Assembly (NCBI RefSeq): GCF_000368045.1
Contig: NZ_KB849230.1
Span: forward strand, 1 to 64,000
Direction of reading: 5' to 3'
DNA: 64,000 nt
Source: Acinetobacter johnsonii CIP 64.6
GTDB lineage: Bacteria; Pseudomonadota; Gammaproteobacteria; Pseudomonadales; Moraxellaceae
The notes beneath the pieces are model-generated. The model was not told the origin of the DNA and searched no databases. It worked only from the letters and a program-made list of their open reading frames with translations. Made by a program: the position numbers and the translations under genes. This document shows positions 27,432 to 34,958 of the stretch, one piece after another. The first letter of the stretch is position 1. Each line of letters opens with the position of its first letter.

Positions 27432-28238
27432 ATGCCCCAACGACAACAAAAAAAGAGCGCACCACTCAAACAATTACCAACCAATGATCATATTGATAAA
27501 TTATTGTGGATCAGCTTTCGTGAAGACCCCGCGCAGTCGGTTTATCCTGTGCATGGACATGCATGGGGTGAATTTGTATATGCCTTTAATGGTGTGATGG
27601 AGGTGAATATCAATCAGATTGACTACCTTACCCCGCCACCTTATGGCATTTGGCTTCCACCCAATGTAGCCCATAGCAGCTTAAATCGTACCGATGTTTC
27701 ACATGGCACCTTGTATATCCATGAAAGCTTATGCACTCATCTGCCTCAACAAGCCGGTATTATGCTCAGCTCACCTTTGGTCTCGGCACTATTTAAGCAT
27801 TTGAGACAACATAGCCTGCCAGATGATGCACCTGAACACATGCGCTTACTCTATGTCTTGCTTGACCAATTACACCATGCAGAATTGGTCAGTAGCTATT
27901 TACCGCACTCTGAACACCCGACCCTAAAAAGCATTTTAGATTTTTTACATCTGCACCCTGTGGATAACAGTTCTTTGCAACAACTGGCAGTACAGCACAA
28001 TATGACTGAACGCACACTCGCACGTTATAGTCAAAAAGAACTTGGCATGTCCTTGAATGAATGGCGACAGCGCTTAAAAGTCATGAAAGCCATGAGCATG
28101 CTGACAGAGGGAAAAAAGGTCGAAAGTATCGCGCTGGATTTGGGCTATGCCAATGCATCGGCCTTTATTAATATGTTTAAACGCTGGATGGTGTATACCC
28201 CCGATCAGTTTCGCAAACTGTACCATAGCCACCAATAA
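27432..28238 (+). CDS. AraC family transcriptional regulator with N-terminal cupin
   Basis: This 268-residue protein has an AraC-type cupin sensor domain (residues ~30-130, HGHAWGEFVYAFNGVMEVNI, PPYGIWLPPNVAHSS) and a C-terminal double helix-turn-helix (residues ~170-265, SLQQLAVQHNMTERTLAR and VESIALDLGYANASAFINMFKRW). It is divergent from the broken EamA exporter, the usual pairing of a transporter and its local regulator. The inducer is unknown. A hairpin terminator lies just downstream. Confidence 0.92.
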   Translation: MPQRQQKKSAPLKQLPTNDHIDKLLWISFREDPAQSVYPVHGHAWGEFVYAFNGVMEVNINQIDYLTPPPYGIWLPPNVAHSSLNRTDVSHGTLYIHESLCTHLPQQAGIMLSSPLVSALFKHLRQHSLPDDAPEHMRLLYVLLDQLHHAELVSSYLPHSEHPTLKSILDFLHLHPVDNSSLQQLAVQHNMTERTLARYSQKELGMSLNEWRQRLKVMKAMSMLTEGKKVESIALDLGYANASAFINMFKRWMVYTPDQFRKLYHSHQ

Positions 28239-28243
28239 CGCTA

Positions 28244-28269
28244 AAAAAAGATCACCGAAGTGATCTTTT
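28244..28269. terminator. Bidirectional terminator
   Basis: AAAAGATCAC and GTGATCTTTT pair around CGAA. The longer T tract is on the minus side, ending the fumarylacetoacetate-hydrolase-family gene; it can also end the AraC gene. Confidence 0.8.
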
Positions 28270-28297
28270 GAATGATGAAGGTTTGAAAGTCTGCAAA

Positions 28298-28942
28298 TTA
28301 AGCTTTGACAAAGGTATTCCACGAATAGTCTTGTTTTTTGCCTTTTAGGGTCATTTTCAACTGCTCACCCGCCTGTAATGCAGCGACCCCAGCAGGTGTG
28401 CCTGTCATGACCACATCGCCTGCTTCCAAAGTGAAGACTTGGCTAATGTCGGCCAGCAAGGTGCCAATGTCAAAAATTAAGTGTACAGTGTTGCCCGCTT
28501 GGCGCAGCTCATCATTAACATGAAAACTGTAATGCACATCATCCCAGTCCTGTACCACATCGGAAACAGCAACCCAGTCTGCCAGCACACACGAACCATC
28601 AAAGGCTTTAGCACGTTCCCAAGGCTGGCCTTTGGTTTTTAAGTCATCTTGTAAGTCACGCAAGGTTAAGTCCAAACCTAAAGTCACAGCTCCCACCGCT
28701 TGCAGGGCTTGAGCTGGATCGGCGGCTTTGCTTAGGCGATGGTCAATGCGTAAAACCAGTTCACATTCATAATGGCAGCTGCCCCATGCAGGATTCCAAG
28801 AAATGCCCGCATCTAAACTGAGCAAACTGCTCGGTGGTTTGATAAATAAAACGGGACGATCAGGAATCGCATTGCCTAATTCTTTGGCATGGTCTGCATA
28901 ACTACGACCGACACAGACAATTTTAGATGGACGTGTACTCAT
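28298..28942 (-). CDS. Fumarylacetoacetate hydrolase family protein (acylpyruvase-like)
   Basis: This 214-residue enzyme of the FAH superfamily is most like YcgM-type acylpyruvate hydrolases. It begins KIVCVGRSYADHAKELGN. Metal ligands lie in CHYECELVLRID, followed by GLDLTLRDLQDDLKTKGQPWERAKAFD and the C-terminal DVVMTGTPAGVAAL. It is probably a Mg2+-dependent C-C hydrolase or decarboxylase of small keto acids. The natural substrate is not evident. It is upstream of nothing obviously related; the YcxB-like gene lies 42 bp further upstream on the same strand. Confidence 0.9.
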   Translation of the reverse strand: MSTRPSKIVCVGRSYADHAKELGNAIPDRPVLFIKPPSSLLSLDAGISWNPAWGSCHYECELVLRIDHRLSKAADPAQALQAVGAVTLGLDLTLRDLQDDLKTKGQPWERAKAFDGSCVLADWVAVSDVVQDWDDVHYSFHVNDELRQAGNTVHLIFDIGTLLADISQVFTLEAGDVVMTGTPAGVAALQAGEQLKMTLKGKKQDYSWNTFVKA

Positions 28943-28984
28943 GATCTTCCTCTGATTTTTTGATGGTGTTATGGAACAAAATGC

Positions 28985-29482
28985 TTATTTTTTGAAAGTA
29001 TTTTCAAATTTTGCTTGATCCGCACTATCGGCCAACGCACGCTTAGGCACAATCACCACAGTACGGTTTTTCAGCTCAAGCATATAGGTCAACTTGCCAC
29101 TGGCAAACTTTTGCACTTCATTATAATGGACCACTTGCTTGCGACCATTGGCATAAATTTCCGCATAATCTTGGTATAAATCGATGCCTTGCTCACTTTT
29201 ACCAAACTGATATTTCACAAATTGGCGCTTAAACATCATCGGCAGAAACCAATAGCGCATGAGAATTTGTAAAACCAAGAAAAATATACCCAACGCTACA
29301 TAGTAGCGACCGACACCTGAAAAGCCGAGCATAAAGCCCCACACAATAATCCCGACACTAATCAACGGCGTGATAAAACGTGTCATTTGCTTTTTACCAA
29401 AGGTCGCTAAGGCAAAACCATCTTGGGATTCTTCTAAAGTAAGGAAATAACGTGTCGATAATGCAGGCTTGTTCTCTGACAT
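28985..29482 (-). CDS. YcxB-like membrane protein
   Basis: This 165-residue protein has two adjacent membrane helices (about residues 37-75) and a C-terminal soluble domain resembling YcxB-like proteins (GIDLYQDYAEIYANGRKQVVHYNEVQKF, then VIVPKRALADSADQAKFENTFKK). The function of this family is unknown. It lies 42 bp upstream of the fumarylacetoacetate-hydrolase-family gene on the same strand and could be co-transcribed. Confidence 0.8.
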   Translation of the reverse strand: MSENKPALSTRYFLTLEESQDGFALATFGKKQMTRFITPLISVGIIVWGFMLGFSGVGRYYVALGIFFLVLQILMRYWFLPMMFKRQFVKYQFGKSEQGIDLYQDYAEIYANGRKQVVHYNEVQKFASGKLTYMLELKNRTVVIVPKRALADSADQAKFENTFKK

Positions 29483-29708
29483 AGGGTCATATCAAATAGC
29501 TAAAAATATTGTGCTCAATACTACAACACAATCGGTCATTTTTTTAGGACTTTAGCAGATCGATGTTGATTAGCGGCGATCCACTCAAGCCGAGGCCATA
29601 CCGATATCAGAACCGCATTATAAAACTGAGATGCAAGAAACAACTGAATAACTACGGCAAAAAATCCATCCATGCTATGGATTTCTACTGAACAGAAAGT
29701 GCAGACAC

Positions 29709-29736
29709 AAAAAAACCGCAACATGTGCGGTTTTTT
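29709..29736 (-). terminator. Terminator after tRNA-Arg copy 4
   Basis: The complement has CCGCA and TGCGG around a short loop followed by T7. A near-identical element follows tRNA-Arg copy 3 at 30784-30807. Confidence 0.8.
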
Positions 29737-29751
29737 CAATATTGATCAAGT

Positions 29752-29828
29752 TGGTGCGCTCAGAGAGATTCGAACTCCCGACCCCTTAGTTCGTAGCCAA
29801 GTGCTCTATCCAGCTGAGCTATGAGCGC
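29752..29828 (-). tRNA. tRNA-Arg(ACG), copy 4 (detached)
   Basis: A 77-nt tRNA with encoded CCA starts GCGCTCATAGCTCAG; the anticodon loop is CTACGAA (anticodon ACG, reading CGN after A-to-I editing). Its sequence is identical to the three copies at 30820-31146. It is separated from that array by ~990 bp containing one AT-rich gene. Upstream on the minus strand TACAAT followed by GCACCCC resembles a stable-RNA start region, so it may have its own promoter. Confidence 0.97.
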
Positions 29829-30106
29829 GACGTCTTGATGGGGTGCATTGTATATGGTTTATTTCATTTTGATAAGTCATTTTGTAGTAACAAACCATCA
29901 AATGTTTATTAATCGTACATAAATCAGATTAAGTCGCTAAAAAATATATAAATAATTACAATATTCACTCAATACATTAAAAATTAGTGCAAATTCAAAA
30001 ACAGCAACCACAACTAGTATGAGATTCTTTATAATCAAATAGAAGAATTGCATAAAATTAATTTAAGATACAAATACCAAATCAAGCAGATCAATCAACT
30101 TTAAAC

Positions 30107-30754
30107 ATGAGTAAAATTGGACCAGCAATAGCATCTATACTTATCCTGCTCATCGTCATTGGCTATTCTATTAAAACAATAAAAAATCAAGTTCGATATA
30201 TTGAAAGCTTACACTCAAACGAATGGCACGTATTTGAAAGGCATATGACTTCAAACTATTTTTTTACCGTGTCAAAATTTCGAGATAATAGTCAAAGCCT
30301 ATATATAAGCCAGAATGGTGACGTATTTTATTCTCAACTTTGCACTAACAAACTAAAAAATATCTGTAAATTAGCTTATTCATCTGAAATAAAAGTTGAA
30401 AGTGTACTATTTTATGCTCAAATACATAAACGGACAGGGCGATATACTTCACTACATTTAAAAGACATCATTTTCATAGATCAAAACAATCGCCAACAAA
30501 CATTTAATTATTTAACTACTTCTCCAGATGATCAAAACTCTATTTCTAATAAAAAAAATAGTTTATGGATTTCACTCATACTCATATTTATAAGTTATTT
30601 ATTCTTCGGATCTTTGGCATCTTTTCAGATTTCCGATAGCATTCCTCAAAATATTAAAATGCAAAAAAAGATCAATAAAACTATTATTCTCGCAATCTGT
30701 ATGTGTTACTGCTATTTAATTGCAATCACATTAATTACATTCTTGAGAAATTAA
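30107..30754 (+). CDS. Hypothetical membrane protein of a tRNA-flanked islet
   Basis: I do not recognise it. The 215-residue ORF is clearly more AT rich than its neighbours. It predicts one N-terminal membrane helix (residues 5-20), a ~125-residue soluble domain with Cys79 and Cys87, and two C-terminal helices (152-172 and 191-212). No Shine-Dalgarno is evident before the ATG at 30107, though TATAAT occurs at 30030-30035. It lies on the opposite strand to the flanking tRNA-Arg genes. Base composition and placement suggest acquired DNA. Confidence 0.6.
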   Translation: MSKIGPAIASILILLIVIGYSIKTIKNQVRYIESLHSNEWHVFERHMTSNYFFTVSKFRDNSQSLYISQNGDVFYSQLCTNKLKNICKLAYSSEIKVESVLFYAQIHKRTGRYTSLHLKDIIFIDQNNRQQTFNYLTTSPDDQNSISNKKNSLWISLILIFISYLFFGSLASFQISDSIPQNIKMQKKINKTIILAICMCYCYLIAITLITFLRN

Positions 30755-30783
30755 TATTTTTCAAATATAAAATGATCAGACAC

Positions 30784-30807
30784 AAAAAAACCGCAACATG
30801 TGCGGTT
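30784..30807 (-). terminator. Terminator after tRNA-Arg copy 3
   Basis: The complement reads CCGCACATGTTGCGG followed by T7, nearly the same as the element after copy 4. It should stop the tRNA-Ser/Arg transcript before the islet. Confidence 0.8.
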
Positions 30808-30819
30808 GATTGTTCAAGT

Positions 30820-30896
30820 TGGTGCGCTCAGAGAGATTCGAACTCCCGACCCCTTAGTTCGTAGCCAAGTGCTCTATCCAGCTGAGCTATGAGCGC
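30820..30896 (-). tRNA. tRNA-Arg(ACG), copy 3
   Basis: A 77-nt tRNA with CCA, identical to the other copies (anticodon loop CTACGAA). It is the last tRNA before the terminator of the array, exactly 125 bp from copy 2. Confidence 0.97.
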
Positions 30897-30944
30897 ATTA
30901 CTTGTGTGCCAATTCAGGCGATACGTTACATACAGTTTACTTAT

Positions 30945-31021
30945 TGGTGCGCTCAGAGAGATTCGAACTCCCGACCCCTTAGTTCGTAGCCAAGTGCTCT
31001 ATCCAGCTGAGCTATGAGCGC
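30945..31021 (-). tRNA. tRNA-Arg(ACG), copy 2
   Basis: A 77-nt tRNA with CCA, identical to its neighbours. The 48-bp spacers on either side are the same sequence, so gene plus spacer forms a 125-bp tandem unit. Confidence 0.97.
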
Positions 31022-31069
31022 ATTACTTGTGTGCCAATTCAGGCGATACGTTACATACAGTTTACTTAT

Positions 31070-31146
31070 TGGTGCGCTCAGAGAGATTCGAACTCCCGAC
31101 CCCTTAGTTCGTAGCCAAGTGCTCTATCCAGCTGAGCTATGAGCGC
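31070..31146 (-). tRNA. tRNA-Arg(ACG), copy 1
   Basis: A 77-nt tRNA with CCA and anticodon ACG. It directly follows tRNA-Ser(GCT), 14 bp downstream on the minus strand, within one transcript. Confidence 0.97.
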
Positions 31147-31160
31147 GACATAAGTAAAGT

Positions 31161-31250
31161 TGGCGGTGAGAGAGGGATTCGAACCCTCGGTACAGTTACC
31201 CGTACGCATCCTTAGCAGGGATGTGGTTTCAGCCACTCACCCATCTCACC
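31161..31250 (-). tRNA. tRNA-Ser(GCT)
   Basis: A 90-nt class II tRNA with a long variable arm and encoded CCA. It starts GGTGAGATGGGTGAG, the anticodon arm is CATCCCTGCTAAGGATG (anticodon GCT, reading AGC/AGU), and the acceptor closes with TCTCACC. It is first in the tRNA-Ser/Arg transcript. Confidence 0.97.
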
Positions 31251-31263
31251 GTAACGTGCGGCC

Positions 31264-31292
31264 ATAATACAAACTTCATGCTAGCACTGCAA
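31264..31292 (-). promoter_or_regulatory. Promoter of the tRNA-Ser/Arg operon
   Basis: On the minus strand TTGCAG (31287-31292) and TATTAT (31264-31269) are 17 bp apart. They are followed by the GC-rich GGCCGCACG, the discriminator type expected for growth-rate-controlled stable RNA promoters. The start would lie a few bases before tRNA-Ser. Confidence 0.75.
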
Positions 31293-31517
31293 GCACAGAC
31301 ACTCAATTTTTTGCATATTTCTGTTCAATTAAATACTTTTTAAACAATTTAGAGCGGATTCATTCGAATTTTTTCTTTTCTCTACATCTGCATGTTGAAT
31401 AAAACAGCAGATATTCTAAATTGCCGACATAAAACACAATATTGCAATCATTTGCGTGCAGTCTGTCTTCGCATGACTTATGCTAATCCTATCTACTGAC
31501 ATACAGCCAAAGACATT

Positions 31518-33953
31518 ATGAAAAATTGGGTCGATCCTGAAGCAAAAGCTGAAGCTGAACGTTATGACAACCCTATTCCGAGCCGCACGCTCATTTTAGA
31601 AACCATCGAAGAAAAAAAGACGGCGTTATCACATGCGGACTTGGTCGAAATTTTTGAAATTGCAGATCAAAAAAGCATTGAAGCACTCAGCCATCGCTTA
31701 ATTGCGATGGTTCGTGATGGTCAACTGATGAAAGATGGCTTCAAGTTTCAAATTGCCGAAGAGCAACCTGAACATGAAGCAACGGTTTACATCAACAGTA
31801 AAGGCTTTGGCACGGCGAATATTGCAGGGCATGAAGACTTACTTCTACCTGAACGCGAACTGCGCCAAGTGTTTAATGGTGACCGTGTTAAAGTGCGTCA
31901 AACCTCAGTAGACCGCAAAGGTAAAGCTTGGGGCTTTATTACCGAAGTGGTGCAACACCGTGTGAAGCAAATCATTGGTAAAGTATCAATACATGATGGT
32001 GAATACTTTATTCAGCCAGCAAATCCGAATGCGCACCAACCGATTACTTTAGAAAAAGAATTAATCGAACACGCACAAGTCAAAGTGGGCGATTCGGTTC
32101 GTGTCGCAATTGATGACTACCCAACCAAAGATGAGTTGGCGACAGGTCATATTGTGCAATCGATGGCAGACAAGGCCGACACTGAAATTATTATTCCGCA
32201 AACCATTTTAGAGTTTGGTTTGCCATATGAGTTCCCAGAAGAAGTGATTAAAGAAGCAGAAAGCTTTAAAGAGCCTTCAGCGCAGGACCGTGAAGGTCGT
32301 ATTGACCTACGAGATTTAGCCTTAGTCACTATTGATGGTGAAGATGCACGCGACTTCGATGACGCAGTCTATGCAGAAAAACGTCCAGGCGGCGGTTACC
32401 GTGTGGTGGTGGCTATTGCAGATGTCAGTCACTATGTCCGTTCAGGCAAACCACTAGATGATGAAGCTCAAGAACGGGGTACATCGGTGTATTTCCCTCA
32501 CTTTGTTTTACCGATGTTGCCTGAAGCTCTTTCGAATGGCTTATGTTCACTCAATCCGCATGTGGACCGTCTATGTATGGTCTGTGATTTAAACCTGTCA
32601 CGTGCCGGTCGCGTCACCAAGTTTGAGTTCTACCCGTCTGTGATGCACTCAAAGGCACGTTTAACCTATACCAATGTTGCCCAGTACTTTGAAGGCGACA
32701 GCAGTGCCATCCCAGAAGACCGTGATGTGCGCAAATCCTTAAACACCCTGTTCCAACTTTATCAAGTCCTCAAAGGTTTACGTGCAGAACGTCATGCTAT
32801 GGAATTTGAAACCGTTGAAACCTACATGACCTTTGATGAACTGGGCGGCATTAAGGAAATTTTACCGCGTACGCGTAATGATGCTCACAAACTGATTGAA
32901 GAATGTATGTTGTTGGCAAACGTGGCAGCAGCTGAATATGCGCTACAACATGATGTGCCAATGTTATACCGTATTCATGAACCACCTGAGTTTTCACGCA
33001 TTCAAAAAGTACGCGACTTTGTCAAACTTCTAGGTCTATCGTTCCCAGAACAGCCGACTCAGAAAGACTACCAAGCCGTGATTGATGCAACCAAAGACCG
33101 TATTGATGCACCAAGTATTCATGCCGTGCTGTTACGTTCAATGATGCAAGCCTACTATGGTGCGAATAACGCGGGTCACTTTGGTTTGGCATATGAAGCC
33201 TATACGCACTTCACCTCTCCAATTCGTCGCTACCCAGACTTGTTGTTACACCGTGCCATTAAAGCCAAGTTAAAACATAAACCTGCACCTCTTTCAGGGG
33301 CTGCGCTAGATGATGCTGGTCAACATTTCTCAGCGACTGAACGTCGTGCAGATGAAGCGTCTCGCTCTGTCACCACATGGTTGAAATGTCATTATATGCA
33401 GCAACATTTAGGTGAAGAGTTTGTCGGTACCATTTCTGCCGTAGCGGAATTTGGTCTATTTGTGACGCTCAAAGACTTATATGTTGACGGCATGATCCAT
33501 GTTAGCCAACTGGGCGATGACTACTTTGTCTATGACCAACCAAGTCAGAGCTTGATTGGGCAGGCACGTGGTCAAAGCTTTAGCTTGGGCGATGAAGTGA
33601 AAATCAAAGTTGCAGCAGTGAATTTAGAAGACCGCAAAATTGATTTTGAATTATTGCAGCAACTCTCACATGGTGGTCGGCCCATACGTAGTCGAGCACC
33701 CCGTGTTGGCAAAGCCAAAACAGCACGAAGCGAAAGTAAAGAAGAAGTCTTTAGCGAGTCGACAAACGCCTCTCCCAGTAACAGTGGAGACCAGCCCATA
33801 CGACGCAAAAAAGATAAATCCCAACCTAGCTCCTACAGCAAAAAGCCTGGTAAAAAATCTTCATCAAAGTCTGAAACGAAGGTTAAAGATAAAGTGAAGA
33901 AAAAGGCTAAACTTAAAAAGAAAAAATCAAATGCAAAAGCAAAAACTGAGTAA
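31518..33953 (+). CDS. rnr: Ribonuclease R
   Basis: This 811-residue 3'-5' exoribonuclease degrades structured RNA and takes part in rRNA quality control. It has an N-terminal helix-turn-helix-like region, cold-shock/OB domains (to ~residue 230), and an RNB catalytic domain with the Mg2+-binding Asp cluster in DGEDARDFDDAV. A C-terminal S1 domain (about 635-720) and a strongly basic Lys/Ser-rich tail from ~735 follow. It is divergent from the tRNA operon and followed by a strong terminator. Confidence 0.97.
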   Translation: MKNWVDPEAKAEAERYDNPIPSRTLILETIEEKKTALSHADLVEIFEIADQKSIEALSHRLIAMVRDGQLMKDGFKFQIAEEQPEHEATVYINSKGFGTANIAGHEDLLLPERELRQVFNGDRVKVRQTSVDRKGKAWGFITEVVQHRVKQIIGKVSIHDGEYFIQPANPNAHQPITLEKELIEHAQVKVGDSVRVAIDDYPTKDELATGHIVQSMADKADTEIIIPQTILEFGLPYEFPEEVIKEAESFKEPSAQDREGRIDLRDLALVTIDGEDARDFDDAVYAEKRPGGGYRVVVAIADVSHYVRSGKPLDDEAQERGTSVYFPHFVLPMLPEALSNGLCSLNPHVDRLCMVCDLNLSRAGRVTKFEFYPSVMHSKARLTYTNVAQYFEGDSSAIPEDRDVRKSLNTLFQLYQVLKGLRAERHAMEFETVETYMTFDELGGIKEILPRTRNDAHKLIEECMLLANVAAAEYALQHDVPMLYRIHEPPEFSRIQKVRDFVKLLGLSFPEQPTQKDYQAVIDATKDRIDAPSIHAVLLRSMMQAYYGANNAGHFGLAYEAYTHFTSPIRRYPDLLLHRAIKAKLKHKPAPLSGAALDDAGQHFSATERRADEASRSVTTWLKCHYMQQHLGEEFVGTISAVAEFGLFVTLKDLYVDGMIHVSQLGDDYFVYDQPSQSLIGQARGQSFSLGDEVKIKVAAVNLEDRKIDFELLQQLSHGGRPIRSRAPRVGKAKTARSESKEEVFSESTNASPSNSGDQPIRRKKDKSQPSSYSKKPGKKSSSKSETKVKDKVKKKAKLKKKKSNAKAKTE

Positions 33954-33960
33954 ATGATGT

Positions 33961-33996
33961 AAAAGGTACTAGGGCTTCATGTTCTAGTACCTTTTT
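33961..33996 (+). terminator. Rho-independent terminator of rnr
   Basis: AAAGGTACTAG and CTAGTACCTTT pair around an 11-nt loop, then T6, right after the rnr stop. Confidence 0.88.
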
Positions 33997-34009
33997 TCAT
34001 AGGGCCAAC

Positions 34010-34891
34010 ATGAATTTTTTGCGTTTATTTTTAAGCAAACCCATCAGCCAATATCATCCCCTGCTTTATTTCATGGCCACGCGTAGCCGACGTGTGATGC
34101 GCTATTGGCAATGGAAAACAGATGGGAAAGACTATGCACATTCATTTTCTAACGCCCCTTTGGCTTTTCGCGTCAAAAAGCATCAGTCCGTTCTGATTCG
34201 TAAATTAGGCGACAGCGATCAGCACTGGCAACACAATAAAGTCATCAATCTCAAAATTTCCAGTCCGTGTATTTCTGGGATTTTAATCCATCCACAACAA
34301 ACGTTTTCTTTTTGTCAGTTGGTGGGACAACCGACAACTCAAAAAGGCTATGTCGAGGGAATGGAACTCAGCTTTGGCCAAGCTCGCGGTGGCATCGGCG
34401 GCGGTATTTGCCAAATTGCCAATCTCATTCACTGGCTTGTCTTGCATAGCCCGTTACAAGTGGTACAACGTTCTCAGCACTCCTTTGACCCTTTCCCAGA
34501 TCATGGCCGTGTACTTCCTTTTGGTAGTGGCGCTGCAATTTTTTATAACTATATCGATTATCAATTTTACAACCCCACCCCGCATAGCTTCCAAATTCGG
34601 CTTTGGTTTAGTGAGAAATGCCTAGAAGGTGAACTGCGCTGTTCCGCCGATTTAGGCTATGTCTACCATGTGTTTGAGCAACAGCATGCCTTCCTAAAAA
34701 TCGGGACGGATTACTATCGTCAAAACGAAATTTGGCGACACCGTAAAGAAAAATATAAAAGCGGTGAAATCTTAGCAACTGAATGTATGACCCGTAACTT
34801 TGCCAAAGTGCTTTATCAGCCCTCACACATTGACCAACACTACCGATCATGGGCTGAATTTCAAGCAGCGCAAAACATCAAAACCAATTAA
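34010..34891 (+). CDS. VanW family protein
   Basis: The 293-residue protein carries the VanW domain (HPQQTFSFCQLVGQPTTQKGYVEGMEL, then the glycine-rich GGIGGGICQIANLIHWL, about residues 94-150). VanW occurs in some glycopeptide-resistance clusters, but stand-alone homologues such as this one are common and have no proven role; nothing here suggests vancomycin resistance. There is no clear signal peptide. It starts just 13 bp after the rnr terminator. Confidence 0.88.
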   Translation: MNFLRLFLSKPISQYHPLLYFMATRSRRVMRYWQWKTDGKDYAHSFSNAPLAFRVKKHQSVLIRKLGDSDQHWQHNKVINLKISSPCISGILIHPQQTFSFCQLVGQPTTQKGYVEGMELSFGQARGGIGGGICQIANLIHWLVLHSPLQVVQRSQHSFDPFPDHGRVLPFGSGAAIFYNYIDYQFYNPTPHSFQIRLWFSEKCLEGELRCSADLGYVYHVFEQQHAFLKIGTDYYRQNEIWRHRKEKYKSGEILATECMTRNFAKVLYQPSHIDQHYRSWAEFQAAQNIKTN

Positions 34892-34958
34892 AACTTGATT
34901 TCCCACGGCATCACCCTTACATCTAGGGATAACTGAACTTTTAATTTGGCTTAAACGC

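Noticed and set aside
29536..29739. 67-aa ORF next to tRNA-Arg copy 4
   Set aside because: It overlaps the tRNA terminator and has low-complexity aromatic/Cys content; no ribosome site.
30820..31146. Regularly spaced repeats that resemble a CRISPR array
   Set aside because: The repeat unit is a 77-bp tRNA gene and the spacers are identical to one another, so this is a tandem tRNA array.
34010..34891. VanW gene as a sign of glycopeptide resistance
   Set aside because: No other van genes are present and stand-alone VanW-domain proteins are widespread in Gram-negatives.
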